Position numbers and translations under genes: made by a program. From Clostridiales bacterium UBA3277 (GTDB lineage Bacteria > Bacillota > Clostridia > Oscillospirales > Oscillospiraceae), in contig DETX01000041.1 of assembly GCA_002362145.1 (NCBI GenBank), positions 32,430-55,025 on the forward strand: a stretch of DNA of 22,596 nt, read 5' to 3'. This document shows, one piece after another, positions 8,000 through 14,385 of the stretch; position 1 is the first letter of the stretch; the number at the start of each line of letters is the position of its first letter. Below the pieces are notes generated by a model, which ran no database searches, had not been told where the DNA came from, and saw nothing but the letters and a program-made list of their open reading frames with translations.

Positions 8000-9199
8000 A
8001 TGGATGTGCAGCAGAATTTGGAGCTGTTTCAGGAGCTGATGCTCTGCGACGGGAATATTTACAGCTGGCGCTATGACGCCTCCGGAACGCTTCTGCATTC
8101 CAACTGTCCGGATCAGGCTGTGTTTGCCGCCGCCTTTGAAGTATTCGGGTGCCTGGACAAAATGCTGAAAATCGGCGGGGAACGGGATACCCCTGCCTTC
8201 CTCACCAGCGACACGGGCCTTGTCTGGGGCGTGGCCTTTGAAAAGGTGGAAAACGTGCTCTACCGATGCCATGTGATCGGGCCGGTATTCTATTCCAATG
8301 TTTCCGTGAGCAGCAGCTATCATGGCTTTCTGTCCAAGGATTTCAGCGGCTACAGCGCTGCCTGGCTTCGCAGCTTTTACGAGGCTGTCTATCGCGTCCC
8401 TACCAGTCAGTATACCATATTTTCCCGGTATTTGCGAATGTTACATTACTGCGTCACCGGCCAGCGGATCGTGATCAGCGACGTATTCGCGGAGGATATC
8501 CAGGTGCTCCCATCCTCCAAGCGGGACACGCCGCCGGACCGCCATCGTGTCTACCAGGCGGAAAAGGCCATGCTGAAAATGGTCACGCTGGGGGATCTGA
8601 ACTACAGAGACGCGCTAAGCGCCTCTATGAGCATCTCAAACGGCGTAAAGGTCAACAAAGACCCAATCCGGAGTGCCAAAGTAAGCACCATTGTGTTCTG
8701 CTCCATCGTCTGCCGGGCCGCCATCGAGGGGGGCCTGAGCCCGGAGGAGGCCTACTCCCTGGGAGATGCCTACATTCAAAGCGCCCTGGACGCCAGCACC
8801 CTTGACGAAACCTCTGCCATCTGTATGAGTATGTATGACGATTTTGTCCGCCGGGTTCATCGAAGCCGGGAAAACCCAAAGCATTCCGAGCCCATCCGGC
8901 GCTGCTGCGATTATATCGAAATGAATCTGGACCGGAATATCCGGGCTCAGGAGCTGGCGGATCTGGTGGGGTATTCCGTAACCTATTTCACCCGCCGTTT
9001 CCGGGAGGAAACGGGGTTTGGCATCAGCGACTATGTGAAGGCCGCCCGGATCGAGCGGGCCAGGATTCTGCTGGAAACCTCGGACAGCTCTGTTCAGGAA
9101 ATCTCCGACAAGCTGGGCTTTACCACCCGGAATTATTTCACCCGCTGCTTCCGGGAGGTCACCGGGAAAACGCCCATAGAATACCGAAACAGCCGATAG
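8000..9199 (+). CDS. AraC-family transcriptional regulator
   Basis: This 399-residue regulator has an AraC-type DNA-binding domain at about 299-399 with two helix-turn-helix units: the first around AQELADLVGYSVTYFTRRF, the second around VQEISDKLGFTTRNYFTRCF. The first 180 or so residues contain no sensor domain I can name. The middle region (KVNKDPIRSAKVSTIVFCSIVCRAAIEGGL) resembles the helical linker seen in many Bacillota AraC regulators beside glycosidase genes. The start at 8000 is chosen over the longer open frame because GGGAGGGG precedes it and the promoter at 7950-7978 would lie inside the longer version. It is divergent from the GH2 operon, so it most likely activates that operon in response to a sugar or glycoside. 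It may also act on the symporter/GH1 pair downstream. Confidence 0.88.
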   Translation: MDVQQNLELFQELMLCDGNIYSWRYDASGTLLHSNCPDQAVFAAAFEVFGCLDKMLKIGGERDTPAFLTSDTGLVWGVAFEKVENVLYRCHVIGPVFYSNVSVSSSYHGFLSKDFSGYSAAWLRSFYEAVYRVPTSQYTIFSRYLRMLHYCVTGQRIVISDVFAEDIQVLPSSKRDTPPDRHRVYQAEKAMLKMVTLGDLNYRDALSASMSISNGVKVNKDPIRSAKVSTIVFCSIVCRAAIEGGLSPEEAYSLGDAYIQSALDASTLDETSAICMSMYDDFVRRVHRSRENPKHSEPIRRCCDYIEMNLDRNIRAQELADLVGYSVTYFTRRFREETGFGISDYVKAARIERARILLETSDSSVQEISDKLGFTTRNYFTRCFREVTGKTPIEYRNSR

Positions 9200-9202
9200 G
9201 TG

Positions 9203-9234
9203 AAAGAGTGCCTGCCCAAAAGCAGGCACTCTTT
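9203..9234. terminator. Bidirectional terminator between the AraC gene and the symporter gene
   Basis: AAAGAGTGCCTGC (9203-9215) pairs perfectly with GCAGGCACTCTTT (9222-9234) around CCAAAA. It sits between two convergent genes, 3 bases after the AraC stop and 10 bases beyond the symporter stop, and can serve both. Confidence 0.8.
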
Positions 9235-9244
9235 ATGCCCCCGA

Positions 9245-10753
9245 TTATACGTTCACGCCGTTTTCACGGGCAGTTTCCAGAATGCCCTCCTGCTTCTTCT
9301 CAGCAATCCGCTTCTGCACGTTGACCATTTCTTCCTTGGTCAGCTGGCACTTCTTCATGGCAATCAGGGTGATCCACCAGCCGATCAGGGGCAGGCCGAA
9401 GAATACACCCATGGTGACCCAGAACACGCCGTTGGTAGCGGGATCGCCGGGCTGAGGAGGCGTGGTGCTGGTGTAGCCGCAGATCATGATGGCCAGGCTT
9501 GCCAGCAGAGCGCCGCAGGAGGAAATCATCTTATCAATCAGGCTGTAGGTGCCGGAAACCACAGCGGGGATATACTTGCCGGAGCGGTCCAGCTCATAGT
9601 CGATAACATCGGCCATGAAGGAGGTGTCCGCCGTGGTGACACACATCTTGGAGGCGTTCAGGCACAGGGTGAACACAACGTGCAGGATCATGGGGATGCC
9701 CATGGCCGCAATTGCCTGGGTTCCCACAGAGAAGCGGAGGATCACCATAAACGCGAACTGCCCCGCGGCAATCGCCATACAGGCCTTGGTCCAGTTGACA
9801 ATGGCCTTCATGCTGCCGTGCTTACCGGCGTACTTGCCACCGACGAATGCGAAAACGATAGAGGGAAGCATTCCGATCATGCTCAGAATGGATGCCAGAC
9901 CCATATTGCCGATCAGGATTCCGTTCAACAGGGTCATAACCACGGACTGGGTCATGGTAATCTGAGCCACCTTGTCGGAGGCCTGGGCAGCGATATAGCA
10001 CTGCAGGGGCTTGTTGCCCTTGAGGACGGCGACCATATCCTTAATTCTCAGAGGCTCCTGCTTGCCGATGCCCCGGTAGTATTCAGGCTTATCAAACGCG
10101 GAAATGCCGATGCAGACCATAACTGCGCCAAAGGCGCCCATTGCCAGGCAGATTTTCACCGCCATGGACAGAAAAACCTGGTTGAACTGGCCGCCTGCCA
10201 TGGGCAGGACAACAACGGGAAGGACAACACCCAGAATCATGGGAATCAGATAGTTGAAGGCGGTGACGATTACGCCCATCATGGGACGCTGCTTGGGATC
10301 GTTGGACATAATGGCGGGCAGGGTCTGGGCGGTCATATTGGTGATGGTGTAGCCAATGACGTACAACACATACAGCAGCACAAACACCACGCCGTTAAAT
10401 CCCTTGGAGGACATCCCATCGAACATCAGCCACAGGGCCACAGCCTCAATGGCAAAGCCGCCGGCGACCAGGATGCGCAGTTTGCCGAACTTGGTGTCCA
10501 CCTTGTCATACAGCAGCGCCAGCAAGGGGTCTGTGATGCCGTCCAGGATACGGGCGCAGGTCAGCACAATGCCGATGACGGCAGCGGTCATGCCGAAGCC
10601 GATCATGCCTGCGTAGTTGGCGTAGCCGATCAGGGTGTAAACGCTCATTCCCACAAACGCGTTGCAGGAATACAGGATGATCTGCCAGAGCTTCGCTTTC
10701 CGGTACTGAACGCCGTCGATCTCGCTCTGGGTGGGTTTTTTTGTCTTTGCCAT
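9245..10753 (-). CDS. GPH-family glycoside/pentoside/hexuronide:cation symporter
   Basis: This 502-residue membrane protein has about 12 hydrophobic spans and the GPH (MelB/XylP/UidB-type, MFS_2) pattern. After the second span it has CARILDGITDPLLALLYDK, with the conserved Asp pair that binds the coupling cation in MelB relatives. Further on it has TADTSFMADVIDYELDRSGK and the typical charged C-terminal tail LTKEEMVNVQKRIAEKK. These carriers import glycosides, pentosides or hexuronides with Na+ or H+. AGGAGG lies 8 bases before the ATG. The gene is divergent from a GH1 glycosidase with mirror-image regulatory sites between them, so the pair probably imports and cleaves one glycoside. The cargo cannot be read from the sequence. 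Confidence 0.9.
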   Translation of the reverse strand: MAKTKKPTQSEIDGVQYRKAKLWQIILYSCNAFVGMSVYTLIGYANYAGMIGFGMTAAVIGIVLTCARILDGITDPLLALLYDKVDTKFGKLRILVAGGFAIEAVALWLMFDGMSSKGFNGVVFVLLYVLYVIGYTITNMTAQTLPAIMSNDPKQRPMMGVIVTAFNYLIPMILGVVLPVVVLPMAGGQFNQVFLSMAVKICLAMGAFGAVMVCIGISAFDKPEYYRGIGKQEPLRIKDMVAVLKGNKPLQCYIAAQASDKVAQITMTQSVVMTLLNGILIGNMGLASILSMIGMLPSIVFAFVGGKYAGKHGSMKAIVNWTKACMAIAAGQFAFMVILRFSVGTQAIAAMGIPMILHVVFTLCLNASKMCVTTADTSFMADVIDYELDRSGKYIPAVVSGTYSLIDKMISSCGALLASLAIMICGYTSTTPPQPGDPATNGVFWVTMGVFFGLPLIGWWITLIAMKKCQLTKEEMVNVQKRIAEKKQEGILETARENGVNV

Positions 10754-10797
10754 GAGATTTCCTCCTATAATTTCGCCCGCGGGCTTTTGATGGATTC

Positions 10798-10803
10798 ATC
10801 ATA
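10798..10803 (-). promoter_or_regulatory. -10 element of the GPH symporter promoter
   Basis: On the minus strand this reads TATGAT, with a predicted start about 38 bases before the ATG at 10753. At 17-base spacing the -35 position holds TGTTCA (three of six consensus bases) and overlaps the end of the operator-like word at 10826-10838. This suggests activator dependence. Confidence 0.5.
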
Positions 10804-10825
10804 GCGTATCTTTTTTTCTTTGAAC

Positions 10826-10838
10826 AGGCAAAATCATG
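10826..10838 (-). promoter_or_regulatory. Operator-like 13-bp site, symporter side
   Basis: The minus strand reads CATGATTTTGCCT, identical to the plus-strand word at 10898-10910. It ends 22 bases before the -10 element of the symporter, the same distance as its twin from the GH1 -10. A site centred near -41 is where class II activators bind. Confidence 0.6.
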
Positions 10839-10897
10839 TGATCCCGGATAAAAATATGTGCATATCCGATTAGTCCACACATTATTGTCCCATATTG

Positions 10898-10910
10898 CAT
10901 GATTTTGCCT
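10898..10910 (+). promoter_or_regulatory. Operator-like 13-bp site, GH1 side
   Basis: CATGATTTTGCCT forms a perfect inverted repeat with 10826-10838 (centres 72 bp apart, close to seven helical turns). It ends 22 bases before TACAAT of the GH1 promoter. Confidence 0.6.
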
Positions 10911-10929
10911 TTTTCTGGTTTTTTCGTTG

Positions 10930-10938
10930 TGTTACAAT
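10930..10938 (+). promoter_or_regulatory. Extended -10 promoter element of the GH1 gene
   Basis: TGTTACAAT is a TG-N extended -10 with TACAAT as the hexamer. The -35 position at 17-base spacing is TTTTTC, so a bound activator would probably be needed. The predicted leader is about 29 bases. A TATAAT at 10952-10957 was not chosen because transcription from it would begin inside the ribosome binding site. Confidence 0.5.
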
Positions 10939-10973
10939 CCCATTGTCAAAATATAATAAAGGAGCGATTCATT

Positions 10974-12257
10974 ATGCGCAAATTCCCGAAAGGCTTTCTC
11001 GTCGGCGCCGCCACCGCAGCCCATCAGGTGGAAGGAAATAACACAAACTCCGACTGCTGGGCCCAGGAGCAGATGCCCCATACCACCTATAAGGAGAAAA
11101 GCGGCATCGCCTGTGACCACTATAACCGGTATGAAGAGGACATCAAGCTGATGAAGGAGGCCGGTCTGAACGCCTATCGCTTCTCCATCGAGTGGGCAAG
11201 AATCCAGCCCGAGGACGGCATATTCGACGACGGGCAGATCGAGCACTATCGGAAGGTGATCCGCTGCTGCCGGGAAAATGGGATTGAACCCATCGTGACA
11301 TTGTTCCATTTTTCCAGCCCTGTCTGGATCATCCGCAAGGGCGGCTGGGAAGCTGAAACCATCGTGGAGGACTTCCGGAAATATGTGGCTTATGTCATTA
11401 GGGCCCTGGGCAGTGAAATCAACTATGTGTGCACCATCAATGAGGCCAACATGGGCTTGCAGGTGGCAGCGATCTCCCGGCGCTACACCATGATGGCAAG
11501 GAAGGCCGCCGAGGCAGCCGCCAAAAACAGCGGCGGAGAAGTCCAGATGGGCCTGAATATGCAGGCCATGATGGAAAACATGAAAGCCCAGGCCATGGAG
11601 AACACGGAAATCTTCGGCACACCTCAGCCCCACTGCTTCAACCTGGGCGGCAGTGAACACAGCGACCTTCTGACCATGAAATGCCATCAGGCCGCAAGAA
11701 AAGTCATTAAGGAACTCTACCCGAACATTCAGGTTGGCCTGACCCTTTCCCTCCACGATTCGCAGCCTGTGGCGGGCGGCGAAGCCAGAGCGGAAGAAAC
11801 CTGGGCGGAGGAATTCACCCACTATCTTCCCTATATTCAGGGCGACGATTTCCTTGGCGTCCAGAACTACACCCGCACCCTGGTGGGTGCCGTGGAGGAT
11901 CTTCCCGTACCCGACGGCGCAGAGCGCACCCAGATGGGCTATGAATACTATCCCCAGGCCCTGGAGCATGTGATCCGTAAGGTGGCGAAGGACTTTACGG
12001 GCAATCTGATGGTCACGGAGAACGGCGTTTCCTGCGACGATGATTCCCGCCGTGTGAACTTTATCAACGTGGCCACCGACGGCGTGGCAAATTGCATTGC
12101 CGACGGCATCCCCGTAAAGGGCTACTTCTACTGGAGCCTGATGGACAACTTTGAGTGGCAGATGGGCTACCGGATGACCTTCGGCCTGATTGCCGTAGAC
12201 CGGGCCACCATGGAGCGCAGGCCCAAGGGCAGCCTGTATCATCTGGGAAGTCTGTAA
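10974..12257 (+). CDS. GH1-family beta-glycosidase
   Basis: This 427-residue GH1 enzyme splits beta-linked glycosides or phospho-glycosides. The N-terminal signature FPKGFLVGAATAAHQVEG is typical, with Q18 in the sugar-binding position. The acid/base is E157 in TINEAN, the nucleophile is E349 in VTENG, and the C-terminal YWSLMDNFEW carries the glucose-contacting E394. Two things are unusual: NEA replaces the common NEP, and FHFSSPVWI replaces the common HWDLPxWL. The protein is also slightly short for GH1 (often 440-480). A 6-phospho specificity is not evident, and the neighbour is a symporter rather than a PTS. The start at 10974 is chosen because AAAGGAG lies nine bases before it; the longer frame from 10899 runs through the promoter. 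Confidence 0.9.
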   Translation: MRKFPKGFLVGAATAAHQVEGNNTNSDCWAQEQMPHTTYKEKSGIACDHYNRYEEDIKLMKEAGLNAYRFSIEWARIQPEDGIFDDGQIEHYRKVIRCCRENGIEPIVTLFHFSSPVWIIRKGGWEAETIVEDFRKYVAYVIRALGSEINYVCTINEANMGLQVAAISRRYTMMARKAAEAAAKNSGGEVQMGLNMQAMMENMKAQAMENTEIFGTPQPHCFNLGGSEHSDLLTMKCHQAARKVIKELYPNIQVGLTLSLHDSQPVAGGEARAEETWAEEFTHYLPYIQGDDFLGVQNYTRTLVGAVEDLPVPDGAERTQMGYEYYPQALEHVIRKVAKDFTGNLMVTENGVSCDDDSRRVNFINVATDGVANCIADGIPVKGYFYWSLMDNFEWQMGYRMTFGLIAVDRATMERRPKGSLYHLGSL

Positions 12258-12316
12258 GGGTAATCAAAGCTGGACTGTGAGGCCTGCCTTCCCAAGGCGA
12301 CGAAACTGGACTGTAT

Positions 12317-12357
12317 AACAATATGGGGCAGACAAACGTCTGCCCCATATTGTTTTT
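12317..12357 (+). terminator. Terminator of the GH1 gene
   Basis: AACAATATGGGGCAGAC (12317-12333) pairs perfectly over 17 bp with 12338-12354 around AAAC, and is followed by T residues to 12357. It may also stop read-through of ridA from the other side, although the T-tract on that strand is poor. Confidence 0.85.
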
Positions 12358-12443
12358 CTGCACTTCGCCGCATTTTTCCTGACAGTCGATGCGTTATCGC
12401 AACCCTGCCCAGTTTCTACCGGTCATACAGAGGGCTCCCTTGG

Positions 12444-12815
12444 TTACTCCGCAACAGCAATGGCCTCGATTTCACAGAGAACACCCTTGGGAAGCGTCTT
12501 TACCGCCACACAGCTTCTGGCGGGCTTTGATACAAAGTACTTTGCGTAAACCTGATTGAATTCCGCAAAATCTCCCATATCCGCCAGGAAACAGGTGGTT
12601 TTAAATACCTTTTCAAACCCGCTTCCGGCAGCCTCCAGAATCGCACCCACGTTTTTGCAGCTCTGCTCTGCCTGGCCCTGAATTCCCTCGGGGACCTGGC
12701 CGTTTTCCGGATTGACCGGGATCTGCCCTGATGTGTAGACAACCCCGTTTACTTTATACGCCTGGGAATACGGCCCAATGGCCCCCGGAGCCGCAGTGGT
12801 ATTGATGACTTTCAT
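12444..12815 (-). CDS. ridA: RidA-family enamine/imine deaminase (YjgF/UK114)
   Basis: RidA hydrolyses reactive enamine/imine intermediates such as 2-aminoacrylate made by PLP enzymes, protecting other PLP enzymes. The 123-residue length is typical. GPYSQAYKVNGVVYTSGQIPVNP is the N-terminal family signature, R100 in PARSCVAVKTLP is the substrate carboxylate-binding arginine (R105 in E. coli RidA), and E115 in CEIEAIAV matches the active-site glutamate. The start at 12815 is preferred over a longer frame to 12914 because GGAGG lies 8 bases upstream and the family begins here; the longer frame would begin in the -10 region. The gene stands alone on its strand and has a near-ideal promoter, which fits constitutive housekeeping expression. 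Confidence 0.93.
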   Translation of the reverse strand: MKVINTTAAPGAIGPYSQAYKVNGVVYTSGQIPVNPENGQVPEGIQGQAEQSCKNVGAILEAAGSGFEKVFKTTCFLADMGDFAEFNQVYAKYFVSKPARSCVAVKTLPKGVLCEIEAIAVAE

Positions 12816-12912
12816 TGTTTTGTCCTCCGTTCTGAATTTCTCGAATGCTGGGGAAAGGCAGCGCCTGTGCCTTGTGAATCCCCATTCTGAACATCCGTTT
12901 GATGTTATCTCC

Positions 12913-12941
12913 ATTATACCCTACCGTTTCCCGATTGTCAA
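12913..12941 (-). promoter_or_regulatory. Perfect consensus sigma-A promoter of ridA
   Basis: On the minus strand TTGACA (12941-12936), exactly 17 bases, and TATAAT (12918-12913) match the consensus at all twelve positions. The expected start is near 12906, leaving a leader of about 90 bases before the ATG at 12815. Confidence 0.88.
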
Positions 12942-13268
12942 CGCCCAGGGGTTCCGTGCATTGACTGATCGGCCAGGCGCCGGGCCGGGTGCTTCGGGCG
13001 TGTCCTGAAGGATCGTCCGCTTCTTCCCTGACCGCCGACCGCCTTCGACTTGACTTTGGACCGCGGAGGGGATAAAATAGAGGTATCCAAAATTTTACAA
13101 GTATCATTAAGCCGCCATGGCGGCTTAATTGCGCACCGTAGGGGCGCAATTAAGTTGACGCAATTTCCGCCTTTTGGGCAATTCTGAATGCCGGGCTTTC
13201 TGATTTGCGCTTGAATCGGGAATATGACCGAACCGCGTTGAAAATGGCCGCTTGGAAGGAAAACCCCT
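12942..13268. other. Intergenic region between ridA and the PocR-type regulator
   Basis: This stretch of about 330 bases has no gene that I can support. The open frames across it have no ribosome site and no recognisable protein. Its 5' part (about 12945-13080) is GC-rich without clear structure. The 13106-13154 part holds two overlapping inverted repeats (listed separately). The last part must contain the regulator promoter, but only a lone TTGACG (13155-13160) without a good -10 is visible. Confidence 0.6.
13106..13154. repeat. Two overlapping inverted repeats
   Basis: 13106-13129 is a perfect 24-bp palindrome with half-site ATTAAGCCGCCA. It overlaps a second inverted repeat with 11-bp arms (CTTAATTGCGC at 13124-13134 and GCGCAATTAAG at 13144-13154) around ACCGTAGGG. 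The shared CTTAAT means only one of the two hairpins can form at a time. It could be a small dispersed palindromic element, an operator for the downstream regulator, or a terminator-like structure; it lacks a T-tract. Confidence 0.65.
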
Positions 13269-14141
13269 ATGAACGTCTTATTTAACAGCGAGCGCCTGCG
13301 CCAGATGCTTGGCTGCCTCTATCTTTTTTCGGGGATTCATACCAATATCTATGACAAGAGCGGCCGGGACATCCGCATTTTCGGAAGCCCCTCAGAATTC
13401 TGTCAGCTTATGAACCAAATCCCTGAGGGCAGCCGCCGGTGTGAGCACTGCGACGCCATGGCAGTGGTGACCTGCATGGAGAAGAAGCGCTTCCATACCT
13501 ATCGCTGTCACGCCGGGCTGTGCGAAACCATCCTCCCCATTTTCAGCCAGGGGGAACTGGTGGCGTTTCTGGCCTTCGGTCAGGTTCTTGACGATCAGCC
13601 CTATGAAACCCAGTGGGAGCGCACCCTTGGGTCCCTCTCCTGGTATGGAGGGGACCGGGAGCCTCTGCGGGAGGCGTTCTTCCATCTGAAACGGGTGCCT
13701 CCGGAAAAGCAGCAGGCCTACGAGCAGATTTTGGAGGCGGTGGCGCTCTACATCTCTCTGGAGGGCATCATCATGTCCACAGAGCTCTCCGAGCAGCAGC
13801 GGCTGGAAATCTACATCAACGACCACTTTCGGGAAAAGCTCTCCCTGGACCAGATTGCCAGGGATCTGAATATGGGCACCACCAAGCTGTGCGCCCTGGC
13901 GAAAAAGCTCACCGGTGAGGGCAGCGTCACCAAAATGATCTCCGCCCGCCGGATCGCGGAGGCAAAGGCCCTCCTGGCAAACGAAAATCTGTCCATCACC
14001 CAGATTGCTGAGCAGGTGGGCTTCAGCGACTATAGCTACTTTACCAATGTGTTCCGGAAAACCACGTCCCTGACACCCACGGCCTACCGCAAATCCCTGG
14101 AGCAGGACATGACCAGCCTGGACCGCCCCTTAAGAAAATGA
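13269..14141 (+). CDS. PocR-domain AraC-family transcriptional regulator
   Basis: Residues 1-175 or so match the PocR sensory domain, including the cysteine-rich block C58, C61, C69, C80 and C85 (RRCEHCDAMAVVTC ... YRCHAGLCETILPI). PocR domains are thought to bind small hydrocarbon derivatives or sugars; the ligand here is unknown. An AraC-type DNA-binding domain fills about 183-280: LSLDQIARDLNMGTTKLCAL is the first helix-turn-helix and LSITQIAEQVGFSDYSYFTNVF the second. The ATG at 13269 has GGAAGGA eight bases upstream. It lies directly before a sugar ABC importer on the same strand, so it probably controls that importer. There is no two-component receiver domain. Confidence 0.88.
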   Translation: MNVLFNSERLRQMLGCLYLFSGIHTNIYDKSGRDIRIFGSPSEFCQLMNQIPEGSRRCEHCDAMAVVTCMEKKRFHTYRCHAGLCETILPIFSQGELVAFLAFGQVLDDQPYETQWERTLGSLSWYGGDREPLREAFFHLKRVPPEKQQAYEQILEAVALYISLEGIIMSTELSEQQRLEIYINDHFREKLSLDQIARDLNMGTTKLCALAKKLTGEGSVTKMISARRIAEAKALLANENLSITQIAEQVGFSDYSYFTNVFRKTTSLTPTAYRKSLEQDMTSLDRPLRK

Positions 14142-14148
14142 GAATCTC

Positions 14149-14188
14149 ACGGAATATGAAAGATTTTCCATATATGCCGTGTGTTTTT
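14149..14188 (+). terminator. Possible weak terminator of the PocR-type regulator gene
   Basis: ACGG-AA-TATG (14149-14158) can pair with CATA-TATG-CCGT (14169-14180) as two 4-bp helices with an internal loop, followed after GTG by TTTTT (14184-14188). The stem is short and interrupted, so read-through into the importer operon is possible. Confidence 0.3.
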
Positions 14189-14212
14189 GATATACCTGGT
14201 AAAAATTACAAG

Positions 14213-14218
14213 TATAAT
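14213..14218 (+). promoter_or_regulatory. Likely -10 element of the ABC importer operon
   Basis: TATAAT is a perfect -10. The nearest good -35 (TTGATA at 14187-14192) is 20 bases away, longer than the usual 17, so the promoter may be weak without an activator. A start near 14225 would give a leader of about 160 bases. Confidence 0.45.
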
Positions 14219-14260
14219 ATAAGTAGTAGGCACTCCATTGTATATTTTGTCCACCCAGAA

Positions 14261-14355
14261 GGCAGTTTCGAACAAGGAGCGTCGGCTTTTTTATCCGATA
14301 ATCGGTGAAACTGCCCATATCCCATCTTGTGAAAAATGGCTTCGTGCCTTTTTTC
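14261..14355 (+). promoter_or_regulatory. Structured mRNA leader of the importer operon, attenuator candidate
   Basis: Two structures lie in tandem. GGCAGTTTC (14261-14269) and GAAACTGCC (14307-14315) form 9-bp arms around 37 bases that include a small CCGA/TCGG hairpin (14295-14305). Next, GAAAAATGGC (14331-14340) and GCCTTTTTTC (14346-14355) form a 10-bp stem with one mismatch and a U-rich 3' side, resembling an intrinsic terminator 30 bases before the lipoprotein start codon. No known riboswitch is recognised. Confidence 0.4.
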
Positions 14356-14385
14356 TGTAAAAAATCAAACAAAGGAGACTCAAAA

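Noticed and set aside
9200..10804. A 534-codon plus-strand frame antisense to the GPH symporter
   Set aside because: His/Gly/Asn-rich translation typical of the reverse complement of a membrane protein; no start signals.
10845..10868. CGGATA ... TATCCG inverted repeat between the mirror operators
   Set aside because: The 6-bp arms are short and not centred with the 13-bp operator pair, so chance is a fair explanation.
10952..10957. TATAAT as -10 element of the GH1 gene
   Set aside because: Transcription from it would begin around 10964, at the end of the ribosome binding site. The extended -10 at 10930-10938 gives a sensible leader and the symmetric distance to the operator.
10932..12242. 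A 436-codon minus-strand frame antisense to the GH1 gene
   Set aside because: The plus strand has both catalytic glutamates and GH1 signatures; the antisense frame has none.
12260..12316. Short repeated word CTGGACTGT after the GH1 gene (two copies)
   Set aside because: A 9-bp direct repeat in one short stretch is weak evidence and matches no known site class.
12754..13149. A 131-codon minus-strand frame between ridA and the PocR-type regulator
   Set aside because: It overlaps the ridA promoter and leader and runs through the palindromes; its translation has no recognisable family and no ribosome site.
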